A stretch of 64,000 nt of DNA from Jonesia denitrificans DSM 20603 (GTDB lineage Bacteria > Actinomycetota > Actinomycetes > Actinomycetales > Cellulomonadaceae): contig NC_013174.1 of assembly GCF_000024065.1 (NCBI RefSeq), forward strand, positions 1,798,001-1,862,000, given 5' to 3'. Position numbers and translations under genes: made by a program. The notes under the pieces were generated by a model. It saw only the letters and a list, made by a program, of their open reading frames with translations, was not told the origin of the DNA and searched no databases. Positions 6,732 to 15,867 of the stretch are shown here, piece after piece. Position 1 is the stretch's first letter; the number at the start of each line of letters is the position of its first letter.

Positions 6732-8984
6732 TTAAGCGCGGTCAAGGTACTCGTCGCGACCAGCGTCACTATAGGCCCTGACTGCAGCAGCCAGTTCCGG
6801 GTGGTCTGTGAGTGTGGGGTCTGCAGTCACGATGGTGATGGCATCTTCGCGGGCGGTGGCGATCAGGTCTGCATCGGTGATGACGCGCAAGAACTTCAGG
6901 GAACTTCCCCGCCCCGATTGGGTTGCCCCTAACACGTCCCCTTCACGCCGAAGTTCCAAGTCTCGCGCGGCGAGGTCGAACCCGTCGGTGGTGCTGGCGA
7001 CCGCGTTGAGTCGGTCATCAGCGGGGGTTCCTGGTTGGGTGTCGGCCACGAGGAGACACAGTCCAGGTTCGGTTCCTCGGCCAACCCGGCCACGGAGCTG
7101 GTGGAGTTGGGAAATCCCGAACCTGTCCGCATCCAGGATGATCATGGTCGATGCGGTGGGGACGTTGACCCCCACCTCGATGACCGTTGTGGCAACCAGG
7201 AGCGGGGTGGTGTGGTCGGCGAAGTTGACCATGGCTGCGTCTTTGTCGTCGCCGGACATCCCGCCATGCAAGACACCGATGCGCACCCCTGCGAGCGCGG
7301 GTTCGTTGGCGAGCATGGTGGCGGTGGTGGTGACGGAGGCGAGGGTGCGTGGGGTGGGTGTGTTGTCGAGGGGCAGTGTGTCAGGGTCGGTGAGGTCGGG
7401 TTCGGTGGTGGGGTCTGGTTCGGTGTCGTTGATGCGGGGGCAGACGACGTAGACCTGGCGGCCTTGGTGGATTTCTTCGGCGGCGCGTTGCCAGACTCTG
7501 CTCATCCAGGTGGGGTTTTTTGCGGGGACGCGGTGGGTGGTGATGCCGGCTCTGCCTGCGGGCATGTCGGTGAGGGTGGAGATGTCGAGGTCGCCGAAGA
7601 CTGTCATGGCGACGGTGCGTGGGATGGGGGTGGCGGTCATGACGAGCATGTGGGGGGTGTGGGTTCCGCGGGTGCGGAGGGTGTCGCGTTGGTGGACGCC
7701 GAATCGGTGTTGTTCGTCGACGATGACGAGTCCGAGGTCGGCGTAGTGGACGTTGTCGGAGAGTACTGCGTGGGTGCCGATGATGATTCCGGCCATGCCG
7801 CTGGCGATGTCGAGGAGCGCACGTTTGCGTTGTGTGGTGGTCAGGGAACCGGTGAGGAGGGTGATGGTGGTGGCGGGGCCCTTTGTGAGGGGCCCGTTGG
7901 CGAGGGGGCCAAGGAGTTGGGTGAGGGTCGCGGCGTGTTGGGTTGCGAGGACTTCAGTGGGGGCAAGGAGTACTGCTTGTCCGTGGTTGTCGATGACTTG
8001 GAGCATTGCTCTGAGTGCGACGAGTGTTTTTCCTGATCCGACGTCTCCTTGGAGGAGGCGTTGCATGGGGTGGGTGGAGGCGAGGTCTGTGGCGATGTCT
8101 GCGCCGACGTCGCGTTGTCCTTGGGTGAGGGTGTAGGGCAGGGTCGCGTCGAAGGTGTCGGCGAGTTGACCGGCGATGTGGGGGCGGGCGGTGGCGGGGA
8201 GGGTGCGGGTTGTGTGGCGTCGTTGGATGAGCGCGGTTTGGATGACGAAGGCTTCGTCGATGCGCATGCGGTGACGGGCGCGGCGCCAGTCGCTGTCGGT
8301 GTGGGGTTGGTGGATCATCCGCAGCGCTTCGTAGGCGGTGGGGAGTTGGTCGCGTTCGCGGATGGTGGCTGGGAGTGGGTCGGGGACGTCGGTGGGGGTG
8401 AGTTGACCAAGGACGGTGGCGACGGCGCGTTCGATGCGCCAGGTGGGGACGCCTGCGGTGGCGGGGTAGATGGGGATGGGGCGGTTGGCTACGTCGATGG
8501 CGTCGTCGGTGGTGGTGGCGTCGATTCCGATGATGATGTAGTCGGGGTGGGTGAGTTGGCGTTCGCCTCGGTAGTCGCGCACTGTTCCGGTGAAGAGGGC
8601 GACTCGACCGGGTTGGAGTTTACTTTCGTGGACGCGTAGGGCTCCTGCGCTGCGGGCGAAGAACGCGAGTGTGAGTGTGTGGGTGTCGTCGGTGACGAGG
8701 GCGGTGAGTAGTGCGCCGGATCGGGATCGCATGGTGCGGGTGCTGGTGGAGTGGATGCGCGCCATGACGGTGACGTGTTCACCTTCGGTGAGTGCGCCGA
8801 TGTTGGTGAGGCGTCCAGGTTCGGCGTAGCGCCGTGGTGTGTGCCAGAGGAGGTCTTGGGCGGTGGTGAGCCCAAGTTTGGTGAGGGCGGTCGCGGTTTT
8901 TGTTCCGAGGAGTTTGGTGAGGGGCCGGCTGAGGAATGGTTGGTTGGCGAGGGCGTCGTCGGTGAGGGGGGCCGGGTGGCTCAT
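6732..8984 (-). CDS. recG: ATP-dependent DNA helicase RecG
   Basis: Branch-migration helicase that reverses stalled replication forks. In order: wedge/OB domain in the first 250 residues, Walker A GDVGSGKT near residue 315, DEQHRFG (motif II), TATPIPRT (motif III), and QLRGRVGRG (motif VI) in the second RecA domain. The 750-residue length is normal for actinobacteria. Start ATG 8984 has GGAG at a good distance. The coding strand is unusually rich in C and A, giving a Thr/His/Pro-heavy protein; the neighbour downstream on the map (9002-10540) shares this. The order rpmB, DAK protein, recG, rsmD, coaD is standard. Confidence 0.97.
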   Translation of the reverse strand: MSHPAPLTDDALANQPFLSRPLTKLLGTKTATALTKLGLTTAQDLLWHTPRRYAEPGRLTNIGALTEGEHVTVMARIHSTSTRTMRSRSGALLTALVTDDTHTLTLAFFARSAGALRVHESKLQPGRVALFTGTVRDYRGERQLTHPDYIIIGIDATTTDDAIDVANRPIPIYPATAGVPTWRIERAVATVLGQLTPTDVPDPLPATIRERDQLPTAYEALRMIHQPHTDSDWRRARHRMRIDEAFVIQTALIQRRHTTRTLPATARPHIAGQLADTFDATLPYTLTQGQRDVGADIATDLASTHPMQRLLQGDVGSGKTLVALRAMLQVIDNHGQAVLLAPTEVLATQHAATLTQLLGPLANGPLTKGPATTITLLTGSLTTTQRKRALLDIASGMAGIIIGTHAVLSDNVHYADLGLVIVDEQHRFGVHQRDTLRTRGTHTPHMLVMTATPIPRTVAMTVFGDLDISTLTDMPAGRAGITTHRVPAKNPTWMSRVWQRAAEEIHQGRQVYVVCPRINDTEPDPTTEPDLTDPDTLPLDNTPTPRTLASVTTTATMLANEPALAGVRIGVLHGGMSGDDKDAAMVNFADHTTPLLVATTVIEVGVNVPTASTMIILDADRFGISQLHQLRGRVGRGTEPGLCLLVADTQPGTPADDRLNAVASTTDGFDLAARDLELRREGDVLGATQSGRGSSLKFLRVITDADLIATAREDAITIVTADPTLTDHPELAAAVRAYSDAGRDEYLDRA

Positions 8985-9001
8985 GGGGGTCTCCTGCAGC
9001 G

Positions 9002-10540
9002 TCAGTGATGACGGGTGAGGGTGATGTCTGCGGTGGTGCCGGCGGTGTGGGCGGGGATGACGGTGAGGTGTGGGGGTGTGGGGTGGAGGGTGGTGAGGTG
9101 GTGGGTGAGCGCGCTGATGTGGTGGGCGGGGTAATGCGTGTCGGTGAGCATGGTGATGGTGGTTGTGCCGTTTGTGGCGGGTTGGGGGGCGGCGTCGGTG
9201 AGGGTGTTGAGGGCGTTGGTGATCGCTGTGATGGGGTTGTCGTCGCGGGTGAGGGTGAGGTGGGTTGTGGGTGGTGTGTCGTTGGGGTCGATCGCCCAGG
9301 CGTGGTGGGTGAGGTGGGTGGCTAGTGCAATGTCGTTGGGGTGTGGTGTGGCGTGGGGGAAGGCCGCGGCGGTGTGCGGGTGGGTTGCGCGGTTGGTGAT
9401 GTGGAGGTTGCTGGTGTGTGTGTCGTCGAGAAGTGCGGTGAGTTCCTCGGTGGTGATGTGGTGGGTTCCGGTGAGGATGACGAGCGCACCGGTGCGTGCT
9501 AGTTCTCGGGCGAATACGGGTGTGCGTAGGACCACGACGGGTTGGGGGGCGTCGGGGGTGTGGGGCGGAGTGAGGGAACGAAGTGCGATGTGACTGACCT
9601 GGTCTGCCACGTCGGCGCAGATGTTGAGGACGCGTTCTGGGTGGTCGGTGTGGATGTGGAATGGGACGCTGTCGTTGGGTGATACACCACGACCAAGGAC
9701 CAGTGAGTCTCCGGCGTCTTTTAGGCGGCGTTCGATACCGGGGCGTTGAGTGGGTGACAGTGGCTTGTTCCAGGTCAGGAGTGCGGTGACTTCATATCCA
9801 GCGGTGGTGGTGTCCGTTGTGGTGTGGGGTCTGTTGGGGTGGTCTGGTGCCGGTGGGGTCACACGGAGGAAGTCTTGGGGGGTAGGGCGCCCATTGGTGT
9901 GGTGATGGCCGAGGATCGTGGTAGCGAGCGCTTGGATGATGAGCACAAAACCGCAGGCTCCAGCGTCCCGCACACCGTGGTCTGCCAGGGCATCGAGCTG
10001 GGTGTTGGTGGCGAGGAAGGACGTGTAGGCCACTTCGGCGAGATTGTCGATGCGCGTGGCAGCATCAGTGGTTGTGTCACCTGTACTCGCGGCGCGCGCA
10101 ACGGCGTGCGCGACAGTGAGGACGGTTCCGTCCACCGGGTCAGCGACCGCACGGTAGGCGCTGTCAGCGCCCTCGACACATGCTGCGGGCACCCCCGCTT
10201 GGGTGTGACCATGGGCGAATCCGTTGAGCCATTGCGCAAGAATGGCTCCGGAGTTCCCTCGGGCGCTGTGCATCGCAGCGCGGGCAACTTCTGACAGGAG
10301 GGCGTTGGCCTCAATGTGTGGCTGTGTTCTGGTTGCGGCCTGGGCTGCGCGAGCGGCGTGGGAGATGGTGACAGCCATGTTTGTTCCGGTGTCTGCGTCC
10401 GCGACGGGGAACACATTGGCGCGATTGAGCGCATCTCGGGCTTGGGTGAGTTGTTGGGCGGCCTCGTTCATCCACTGATGGACGTGGTCAGGAGTCAGGA
10501 GCCACTGGTCACTCACTGCTGCGTCTTCACCGCCCTTCAC
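9002..10540 (-). CDS. DAK2-domain protein, FakA/YloV-like (fatty acid kinase-type)
   Basis: A 512-residue protein with an N-terminal DhaL/DAK2 kinase domain. The Mg-ATP binding motifs are NVFPVADADTGTNM near residue 45 and ARGNSGAILAQWLNG near residue 95. The middle and C-terminal parts correspond to the DegV-fold-associated regions of FakA/YloV. In Gram-positives FakA phosphorylates fatty acids delivered by FakB; whether this protein does so is inferred from family only. The C-terminal half is very rich in Thr and His (C/A-rich coding strand). Start could be GTG 10540 or an in-frame GTG eight codons later; neither has a strong ribosome site. It sits between rpmB and recG, the usual place. 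Confidence 0.85.
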   Translation of the reverse strand: MKGGEDAAVSDQWLLTPDHVHQWMNEAAQQLTQARDALNRANVFPVADADTGTNMAVTISHAARAAQAATRTQPHIEANALLSEVARAAMHSARGNSGAILAQWLNGFAHGHTQAGVPAACVEGADSAYRAVADPVDGTVLTVAHAVARAASTGDTTTDAATRIDNLAEVAYTSFLATNTQLDALADHGVRDAGACGFVLIIQALATTILGHHHTNGRPTPQDFLRVTPPAPDHPNRPHTTTDTTTAGYEVTALLTWNKPLSPTQRPGIERRLKDAGDSLVLGRGVSPNDSVPFHIHTDHPERVLNICADVADQVSHIALRSLTPPHTPDAPQPVVVLRTPVFARELARTGALVILTGTHHITTEELTALLDDTHTSNLHITNRATHPHTAAAFPHATPHPNDIALATHLTHHAWAIDPNDTPPTTHLTLTRDDNPITAITNALNTLTDAAPQPATNGTTTITMLTDTHYPAHHISALTHHLTTLHPTPPHLTVIPAHTAGTTADITLTRHH

Positions 10541-10925
10541 TGTTTCGTGTCGTGTTGTACCAGCGTACTGCGCACCCGCGACAGTCAGCTGTGCTTGTCA
10601 CACCTCAACGGCGAGGGTGTCACATCTCACGCATGGGAAGCGATTCGGCCCTAGAGTCTGAGGTGAGTGGTTCGCTAGACTGGACCACGCCTTGTTCCCG
10701 TTGCAGCACACCATCATCGTTGTGCAACGTGACGAAGAACGTACGCACTATATTTGGGGTTCGCCCTCCTTATCGGCTAACCTAGTGTAGTTGCCCACTG
10801 GGCACGTGGGGACACCACCGCGCTTCGTCGCCCGCCGTCAGGCAGGCGCCACGGTGACAACTCACACCAAGACATACTGACTGAGCCGTCGCATCTCGCG
10901 ACGTGCATGACGACCAGGAGAGACC
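10541..10925. other. Divergent intergenic region between DAK gene and rpmB
   Basis: A 385-bp stretch with no convincing gene. It must hold the promoters of both flanking genes. The clearest signal is the rpmB promoter at 10754-10783. Nothing resembling a riboswitch, tRNA or leader peptide was recognised. Confidence 0.6.
10754..10783 (+). promoter_or_regulatory. Probable rpmB promoter
   Basis: TTGGGG (10754-10759) and TAACCT (10778-10783) are separated by 18 bp and fit a housekeeping actinobacterial promoter; a second -10-like TAGTGT follows at 10784-10789. Transcription would leave a leader of roughly 130 nt before rpmB. Confidence 0.5.
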
Positions 10926-11117
10926 GTGGCTGCTATCTGCGACGTCTGCGCCAAGGGCCCAAGCTTCGGGCACAGCATCTCGCACTCGCACGTGCGCACG
11001 AAGCGCCGCTGGAACCCAAACATCCAGCGCGTTCGCGCAATCGTCAACGGTGCACCCAAGCGCCTCAACGTTTGCACCTCATGCCTCAAAGCAGGCAAGG
11101 TGACCCGCAACATCTGA
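10926..11117 (+). CDS. rpmB: 50S ribosomal protein L28
   Basis: A 63-residue protein beginning MAAICDVCAKGPSFGHSISHS, the L28 signature. Cysteines at 5, 8, 50 and 53 make a zinc ribbon, so this is the C+ (zinc-binding) paralogue type. Start GTG 10926 has AGGAG 6-7 nt upstream. It is a single-gene unit closed by the strong terminator at 11143-11188. Confidence 0.98.
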   Translation: MAAICDVCAKGPSFGHSISHSHVRTKRRWNPNIQRVRAIVNGAPKRLNVCTSCLKAGKVTRNI

Positions 11118-11142
11118 CAGGACACAGCAGTACGCTGACCTG

Positions 11143-11191
11143 AACGCCACGAGGGAGATCACATGCGTGTGATCTCCCTCGTGGCGTTTTC
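11143..11191. terminator. Strong bidirectional-type terminator after rpmB
   Basis: A perfect 21-bp inverted repeat, arms 11143-11163 and 11168-11188 with loop TGCG, beginning AACGCCACGAGG and ending CCTCGTGGCGTT, followed by TT on the plus strand. This is a textbook factor-independent terminator and the strongest hairpin in the window by arm length. Confidence 0.93.
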
Positions 11192-11274
11192 TGTGCATCC
11201 TCAATCCCATGCGTAGACTGGACACAGACAGAACCCCCCTACAACTCACCACAACAACGTGGCAAGGTGGACAC

Positions 11275-11790
11275 ATGGCAGAGGAATTCTCACAGATCAC
11301 CGTTCGACACGCGCAGCACTCCGATGCAAGCGCGATCGCACGCATCCACATCATGTCGTGGCGGCAGGCCTACTCCGGGTACATTTCCAACGACTACCTT
11401 GACCAGTTAGACGTGGATGAACGCGAAAACATGTGGCGTGACGTTCTCGCCATGGAGGACACAACCGTATTCCTGGCAGAAAACGGTCGAGTCCTTGGGT
11501 TCGCCTCCATTGGTGCCGCAAAAGATGAGGACGCCGAACCAGGCGACCTCCAGTTGTACACCATGTACCTCGACCCGGAAGCATGGGGCCTTGGTGTCGC
11601 GAAAGAACTCATGCACCACGCAGATTCACTCATCCCCGAAGGTCACGCCATGACCCTTTGGGTGTTTGAAAAGAACGATCGTGCGCGCCGTTTTTACGAG
11701 CGACACGGATTCACCCACGACGGTGTGGAACGCATCGAGAATTACGGGGACGACTACCTCACGTCGCTGCGGTACCGGAAGACCCACTGA
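11275..11790 (+). CDS. GNAT-family N-acetyltransferase
   Basis: A 171-residue GNAT enzyme starting MAEEFSQITVRHAQHSDASA. The N-terminal segment IARIHIMSWRQAYSGYIS is typical of a large GNAT group seen in Gram-positives; LYTMYLDPEAWGLGVAKELM is the acetyl-CoA loop (variant of QxxGxG/A), and NDRARRFYERHGF the closing motif. The ATG at 11275 has AAGGTGG 6 nt upstream. The substrate is not known. Its 3' end overlaps the convergent thiL gene by 32 bp. Confidence 0.88.
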   Translation: MAEEFSQITVRHAQHSDASAIARIHIMSWRQAYSGYISNDYLDQLDVDERENMWRDVLAMEDTTVFLAENGRVLGFASIGAAKDEDAEPGDLQLYTMYLDPEAWGLGVAKELMHHADSLIPEGHAMTLWVFEKNDRARRFYERHGFTHDGVERIENYGDDYLTSLRYRKTH

Positions 11791-12826
11791 AATGGTCCCA
11801 GCCTGACCCCATCTCACCGGTCTCCACACCACGCACCCGCACACGGTGAACTGCTCCCCCACAAGGACCACTCGGGGTACGTGGAGGGGGCACCACGGTG
11901 CCAATAGCAGTCCACCCGTCAGGAAGAGCAACATCCGGTGGGAACACAGCAATAAACCCATGATCCTCACCCCCTGTGAGCATCCACTGACGTACAACAT
12001 ATGCCGGATCATCCTCATCAACCACGGCCGCTACCTGCATCAATGGTTGAGGGTCATACCAGGTGAGTGGGTCGTCAAGATTGACCCCCACCCCTGAAGC
12101 TGTTGCGATTCGCCCCACATCGCGCAGCACCCCGTCAGAGACATCAAGCATCGCGCGGGCATGACCATGCTGAGCCGCCAAACCATGAACAAACGGAGAA
12201 GTCGGCGCACGAAATGCAGCCAGTGCACGCTCCACCACTGCCATAGGGGCACCAGGAGCATCTCCTCGGAGATCACCACCATGCTGCAACAGTGCAAACC
12301 CAGCCGCTGACCACCCACACGAACCCGTGTGAGCAACAACGTCCCCGACGCTGGCACCTGAACGTAATATCGGGGGCTGCCCACCTAAGTTTCCATGCAC
12401 CGTCACCGCAACCATGATGACAGGGGCAGCCGTCAAATCACCCCCAACGATCTCCGCACCCACCGTGGCACACACCTGAGACAACCCGTCATAAAAGTCC
12501 ATCACCCACTGAACCGGGGTGTCACGCGGCACCCCCAACGCGACCACCATGGATGTAGGAGACGCCCCCATCGCAACAATGTCAGCAAGGTTTTGAGTCC
12601 CAGCCCGCCACCCCACATCCCGCGCACTCGACCACTCCCGGCGGAAATGATGCCCCTCCACCAACGCATCAGTGGACACCACCACACGACCATCTGGGGC
12701 ACGCACAACAGCAGCATCATCGCCCACTCCCACCTCAGTGTGGACTGTGCCACAAAGAAACCGCTGGATCCGGTCAATAATCTGCGACTCATCAAGGTCA
12801 CCCACACGCTCAATCACGCTCGCCAC
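11759..12826 (-). CDS. thiL: Thiamine-monophosphate kinase
   Basis: Phosphorylates thiamine monophosphate to the active diphosphate. It belongs to the PurM/ThiL fold: metal-binding VGVGDDAAVV near residue 35, STDALVEGHHF, GxNLADIVAMGA, and the later MLDVSDGVLRDVGRIA motif. The GTG at 12826 (VASVIERVGDL) has GGAG 8 nt upstream and gives 355 residues; the frame is open further but would run into the divergent lipoprotein gene. In actinobacteria thiL commonly neighbours ddl and a DUF3515 gene, as here. Confidence 0.94.
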   Translation of the reverse strand: MASVIERVGDLDESQIIDRIQRFLCGTVHTEVGVGDDAAVVRAPDGRVVVSTDALVEGHHFRREWSSARDVGWRAGTQNLADIVAMGASPTSMVVALGVPRDTPVQWVMDFYDGLSQVCATVGAEIVGGDLTAAPVIMVAVTVHGNLGGQPPILRSGASVGDVVAHTGSCGWSAAGFALLQHGGDLRGDAPGAPMAVVERALAAFRAPTSPFVHGLAAQHGHARAMLDVSDGVLRDVGRIATASGVGVNLDDPLTWYDPQPLMQVAAVVDEDDPAYVVRQWMLTGGEDHGFIAVFPPDVALPDGWTAIGTVVPPPRTPSGPCGGAVHRVRVRGVETGEMGSGWDHFSGSSGTAAT

Positions 12827-12873
12827 GATACCCACTCCCCACCCACCCAAGCGAACCCGATAGGCTGGTTGCT

Positions 12874-13347
12874 GTGACCCAACAGCGACGCGCACTCACC
12901 CTGAGCGCAAGTTTCCTCATCCTGGCAGGCTGCGCCCCCACGATCGCCACCACCGCTGGCCCCTACGCGCCCGACCCAGCCTGCGCATCAGTGATGCTCG
13001 CCCTCCCAGAATCAGTGCTGAACCTTCCCCGGGCGCAAGTCACAGCGCAAGGAACCGCCGCATGGAGTGAAGGAAACGGTGCGGTCGTCGTTACCTGTGG
13101 GGTCGAACAGCCCGCCCCCACACAAGAAGACTGCCAATCCATCACCACGAACGTGTTCGGCATCGAAGAAACCGTCGACTGGATCTCCACCTCCGACGAC
13201 CGCGGGTGGATCTTCACCACCTACGGGCGCGACCCTGCCATCATGGTCCAAGTGCCACACGCACTCAACGAACCACAACCCACCGGCGCACTCGTTGACG
13301 TAGCCCCCGCCATCGCGAAAGTCGAACAAACCCAGTTCTGCCGATAA
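12874..13347 (+). CDS. DUF3515 family lipoprotein
   Basis: A 157-residue protein with a lipoprotein signal peptide: positive start (TQQRRALT), hydrophobic core and lipobox LILAGC ending at Cys about residue 20. The mature part carries three further conserved-looking cysteines (ACAS, VTCGVE, EDCQS) and the C-terminal FCR. DUF3515 proteins are found almost only in actinobacteria between ddl and thiL; no function is established. The start is GTG 12874 with TAGGCT 7 nt upstream and no ribosome site, so leaderless expression is likely. It should be anchored outside the cytoplasmic membrane. Confidence 0.88.
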   Translation: MTQQRRALTLSASFLILAGCAPTIATTAGPYAPDPACASVMLALPESVLNLPRAQVTAQGTAAWSEGNGAVVVTCGVEQPAPTQEDCQSITTNVFGIEETVDWISTSDDRGWIFTTYGRDPAIMVQVPHALNEPQPTGALVDVAPAIAKVEQTQFCR

Positions 13348-13395
13348 CCCACGTTACGTAACTACTGCCCCCTGACAGCGGGCTGGTCACGGCAA

Positions 13396-14565
13396 CTAAC
13401 GCAGACCCAGCGGACGCTCCAACGCAAGATCAATGAGTTCCGAAATCAACTCGGTGTACGACACACCCGATCGCTCCCACATCCGCGGATACATGGAAAT
13501 CGGCGTGAACCCCGGCATCGTGTTGATCTCATTGACCACCACTGCACCATCTTCTTGAACAAACACGTCAACGCGAGACAACCCTTCCCCGCCCACCGCG
13601 TCAAAAGCGCGAACCGCCACCTCACGCACGGTCGCAGTGGTGGTCTCATCCAACTCAGCTGGGCAACTCAACTGGGCTGACGCATCGTCAAGGTACTTCG
13701 CCTCAAAGTCATAAAACTCATGGGCGCTACCAGTCATCGTGATCTCACCTGGAAGCGATGCTCGGGCCGGGGTGTCCCCATGCCCGCCAAGAACAGCACA
13801 CTCAATCTCACGGCCGACAATGCCCGCCTCAATAATCACCTTCGGGTCATGCTTGAGCGCCTCAGCCATCGCCCGGTCAAGATCACCCACATCGGAGACC
13901 TTCGAAATCCCCAATGATGAGCCCGCACGAGTCGGCTTCACAAAAACAGGCAACCCCAACGCCACAACCCGGGCACGAACCTCATCCGGGTCACGCTGCC
14001 ACTGCCCGGGAAACACAGTGGTATACGGCCCTACTGGAAGGCCATGTCCTTCAAAAACAAGCTTCATGTAGTGCTTGTCCATCCCCACAGCAGAGCCCAG
14101 CACCCCCACACCCACATACCGTAGGTCAGCGAGCTCCAACATGCCCTGCACTGTGCCATCTTCACCAAATGGGCCATGCAGCAACGGCAGCACTACATCA
14201 ACAGGTCCTACCGACTCAAGAACACCATCGCGGATGACCCGCACCTCGTTGTCACCCGAGGCAAAGGGCAACAACACCTCGGTACCGTTGTCCGCCACGT
14301 GAGGTAGATCGTCACCCGAGGTCACCACCTCATCAGGATCAGTGGACGCCAACACCCACTTTCCCCCCTGGGTGATGCCCACCGCAACCACATCAAACCG
14401 GTCACGGTCAATAGCACGCAACACACCCGCGGCAGTGATACACGAAATAGGGTGCTCACCGGAGCGGCCCCCAAACAGGACAAGAACGCGAGTGCGGACA
14501 CGATCCGCCGCGTGGGGAGCCCCCAGATTATTGGGGCGCGTCTGAGATGTGGACATGTTTTCCAT
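13396..14565 (-). CDS. ddl: D-alanine--D-alanine ligase
   Basis: ATP-grasp ligase forming the D-Ala-D-Ala dipeptide for peptidoglycan. Motifs: VLVLFGGRSGEHPISCITAAGV near the N-terminus, LHGPFGEDGTVQGMLE, YVGVGVLGSAVGMDK, FVKPTRAGSSLGISKV, and the C-terminal RVDVFVQEDG...NEINTMPGFTPISMYP metal/ATP site. ATG 14565 or the nearby ATG 14556 are plausible starts; TAAAGT lies 8 nt before 14565. With 14565 it is 389 residues, near the 360-380 usual for actinobacteria. The divergent PLP enzyme begins 42 bp away. Confidence 0.96.
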   Translation of the reverse strand: MENMSTSQTRPNNLGAPHAADRVRTRVLVLFGGRSGEHPISCITAAGVLRAIDRDRFDVVAVGITQGGKWVLASTDPDEVVTSGDDLPHVADNGTEVLLPFASGDNEVRVIRDGVLESVGPVDVVLPLLHGPFGEDGTVQGMLELADLRYVGVGVLGSAVGMDKHYMKLVFEGHGLPVGPYTTVFPGQWQRDPDEVRARVVALGLPVFVKPTRAGSSLGISKVSDVGDLDRAMAEALKHDPKVIIEAGIVGREIECAVLGGHGDTPARASLPGEITMTGSAHEFYDFEAKYLDDASAQLSCPAELDETTTATVREVAVRAFDAVGGEGLSRVDVFVQEDGAVVVNEINTMPGFTPISMYPRMWERSGVSYTELISELIDLALERPLGLR

Positions 14566-14607
14566 CGGGTGCGACTTTACCGGAGATTTCACCGTAGTCT
14601 CATCAGT

Positions 14608-15867
14608 ATGACCGGCGATCAGCACAATCTCACAGAGCACACACCAAACCAGTCACAACTCCCCATGACCACGCCACCTCACCACGCGCACCCCCCAGTT
14701 GCCCACCCCACAACCGGCTGGTCTCCCGCGACCCAGGTTGTCGCCGCTGGGCGTCCTGCCCGCACACGAGGCAACCCCCTCAACCCCCCACTGGTGTTTT
14801 CCTCCACATACCACTCCACTGGCACCGTGACGCCAGAAGAATTTCTGTACACCCGGATGGACACAGAAACGTGGCACCCCTTTGAGCAAGCCCTCGCCGA
14901 CCTTGAGGGTTCCCCCGCACCCGCAGTGGTGTTCTCCTCCGGAATGTCCGCAATCGCAGCTGTTCTCGCTCTCGTTCCCGCTGGTGGGCGGCTCGTTGTA
15001 CCGCGGCACGCCTACCAAGTCACCCTCGGATTCGCCGCTGACCTCCACACACGACTGGGTGTGGACGTCATCAAAGTCGACATTGATGACACTGACTCCG
15101 TCCTCGCCGCCTGCCACGACGCCGATGTCCTCCTCATCGAGTCCCCCACCAACCCCATGCTCGAAGTCGCTGATCTTCCCGCAGTGATCGCAGGAGCAAA
15201 ACAACTCGGTGTCACTGTCGCTGTGGACAACACCTTCGCGACCCCGTTGTTGCAGCAACCACTGACCCTAGGCGCCGACTACGTCATCCACTCCGCAACC
15301 AAATACTTGTCAGGACACTCCGATGTTGTCCTCGGGGTTGTCGTCGCCGCAGACTCCGAGGCACGCGCCCCCATTCACGCATATCGCACCCTGCACGGCG
15401 CTATTGCCGGCCCCATGGAAGTGTGGCTTGCCCTGCGTGGGCTACGCACGCTTGCTGTTCGAGTTCGGGAAGCGAACGCCAACGCTCTCTACCTGGCTCA
15501 CAAACTTCAACAACACCCGGCAATCGCCCATGTTCGTTACCCCGGTCTGCCCACAGACCCTGGCTACACCAACGCAACCGCCACGATGTCCAACTACGGG
15601 GCAATTATTGCGATCCAACCACACGGTGATGCAGCCACAGCAGACGCCATCATCGATGCGCTCACACTCTGGACGCCCGCCACGTCTCTCGGCGGAGTGG
15701 AATCGACCCTCGAACGACGCCGTCGCTTTGGCACTGAATCCCCCACCGTCCCCGAGAATCTCATTCGCATGTCCGTAGGAATCGAAGACAAACACGACCT
15801 GTGGAACGACCTCAATGCGGCCCTTACCCGAGTGGTCAGCGCGTCCCGTCCACACGAACAGGAGTAG
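14608..15867 (+). CDS. Cystathionine gamma-synthase/lyase family PLP enzyme
   Basis: A trans-sulfuration enzyme (Cys/Met metabolism PLP family), about 419 residues. The PLP lysine is in HSATKYLSGHSDVV; the phosphate loop is VVFSSGMSAIAAVL; YHSTGTVTPEEFLYTR and the C-terminal GGVESTLERRRRFGTES are family motifs. It could act as cystathionine gamma-synthase, gamma-lyase or homocysteine/methionine-degrading enzyme; sequence alone does not decide. ATG 14608 lacks a ribosome site but has TAGTCT 7 nt upstream (leaderless type); a second ATG at 14665 would remove a low-complexity N-terminus. Its 3' end overlaps gpsA by 32 bp, convergent. Confidence 0.9.
   Translation: MTGDQHNLTEHTPNQSQLPMTTPPHHAHPPVAHPTTGWSPATQVVAAGRPARTRGNPLNPPLVFSSTYHSTGTVTPEEFLYTRMDTETWHPFEQALADLEGSPAPAVVFSSGMSAIAAVLALVPAGGRLVVPRHAYQVTLGFAADLHTRLGVDVIKVDIDDTDSVLAACHDADVLLIESPTNPMLEVADLPAVIAGAKQLGVTVAVDNTFATPLLQQPLTLGADYVIHSATKYLSGHSDVVLGVVVAADSEARAPIHAYRTLHGAIAGPMEVWLALRGLRTLAVRVREANANALYLAHKLQQHPAIAHVRYPGLPTDPGYTNATATMSNYGAIIAIQPHGDAATADAIIDALTLWTPATSLGGVESTLERRRRFGTESPTVPENLIRMSVGIEDKHDLWNDLNAALTRVVSASRPHEQE

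Noticed and set aside
7035-8639. Long plus-strand open frames full of Gly and Val opposite recG
   Set aside because: They mirror the C/A-rich recG coding strand and have no motif or ribosome site; RecG motifs are intact on the minus strand.
9005-9593. Gly/Val-rich plus-strand frames opposite the DAK-domain gene
   Set aside because: Antisense shadow of the His/Thr-rich C-terminus of the DAK protein.
14608-14640. SAM-type riboswitch before the cystathionine enzyme
   Set aside because: Only 42 bp separate it from ddl and a leaderless start is likelier; there is no room for an aptamer.
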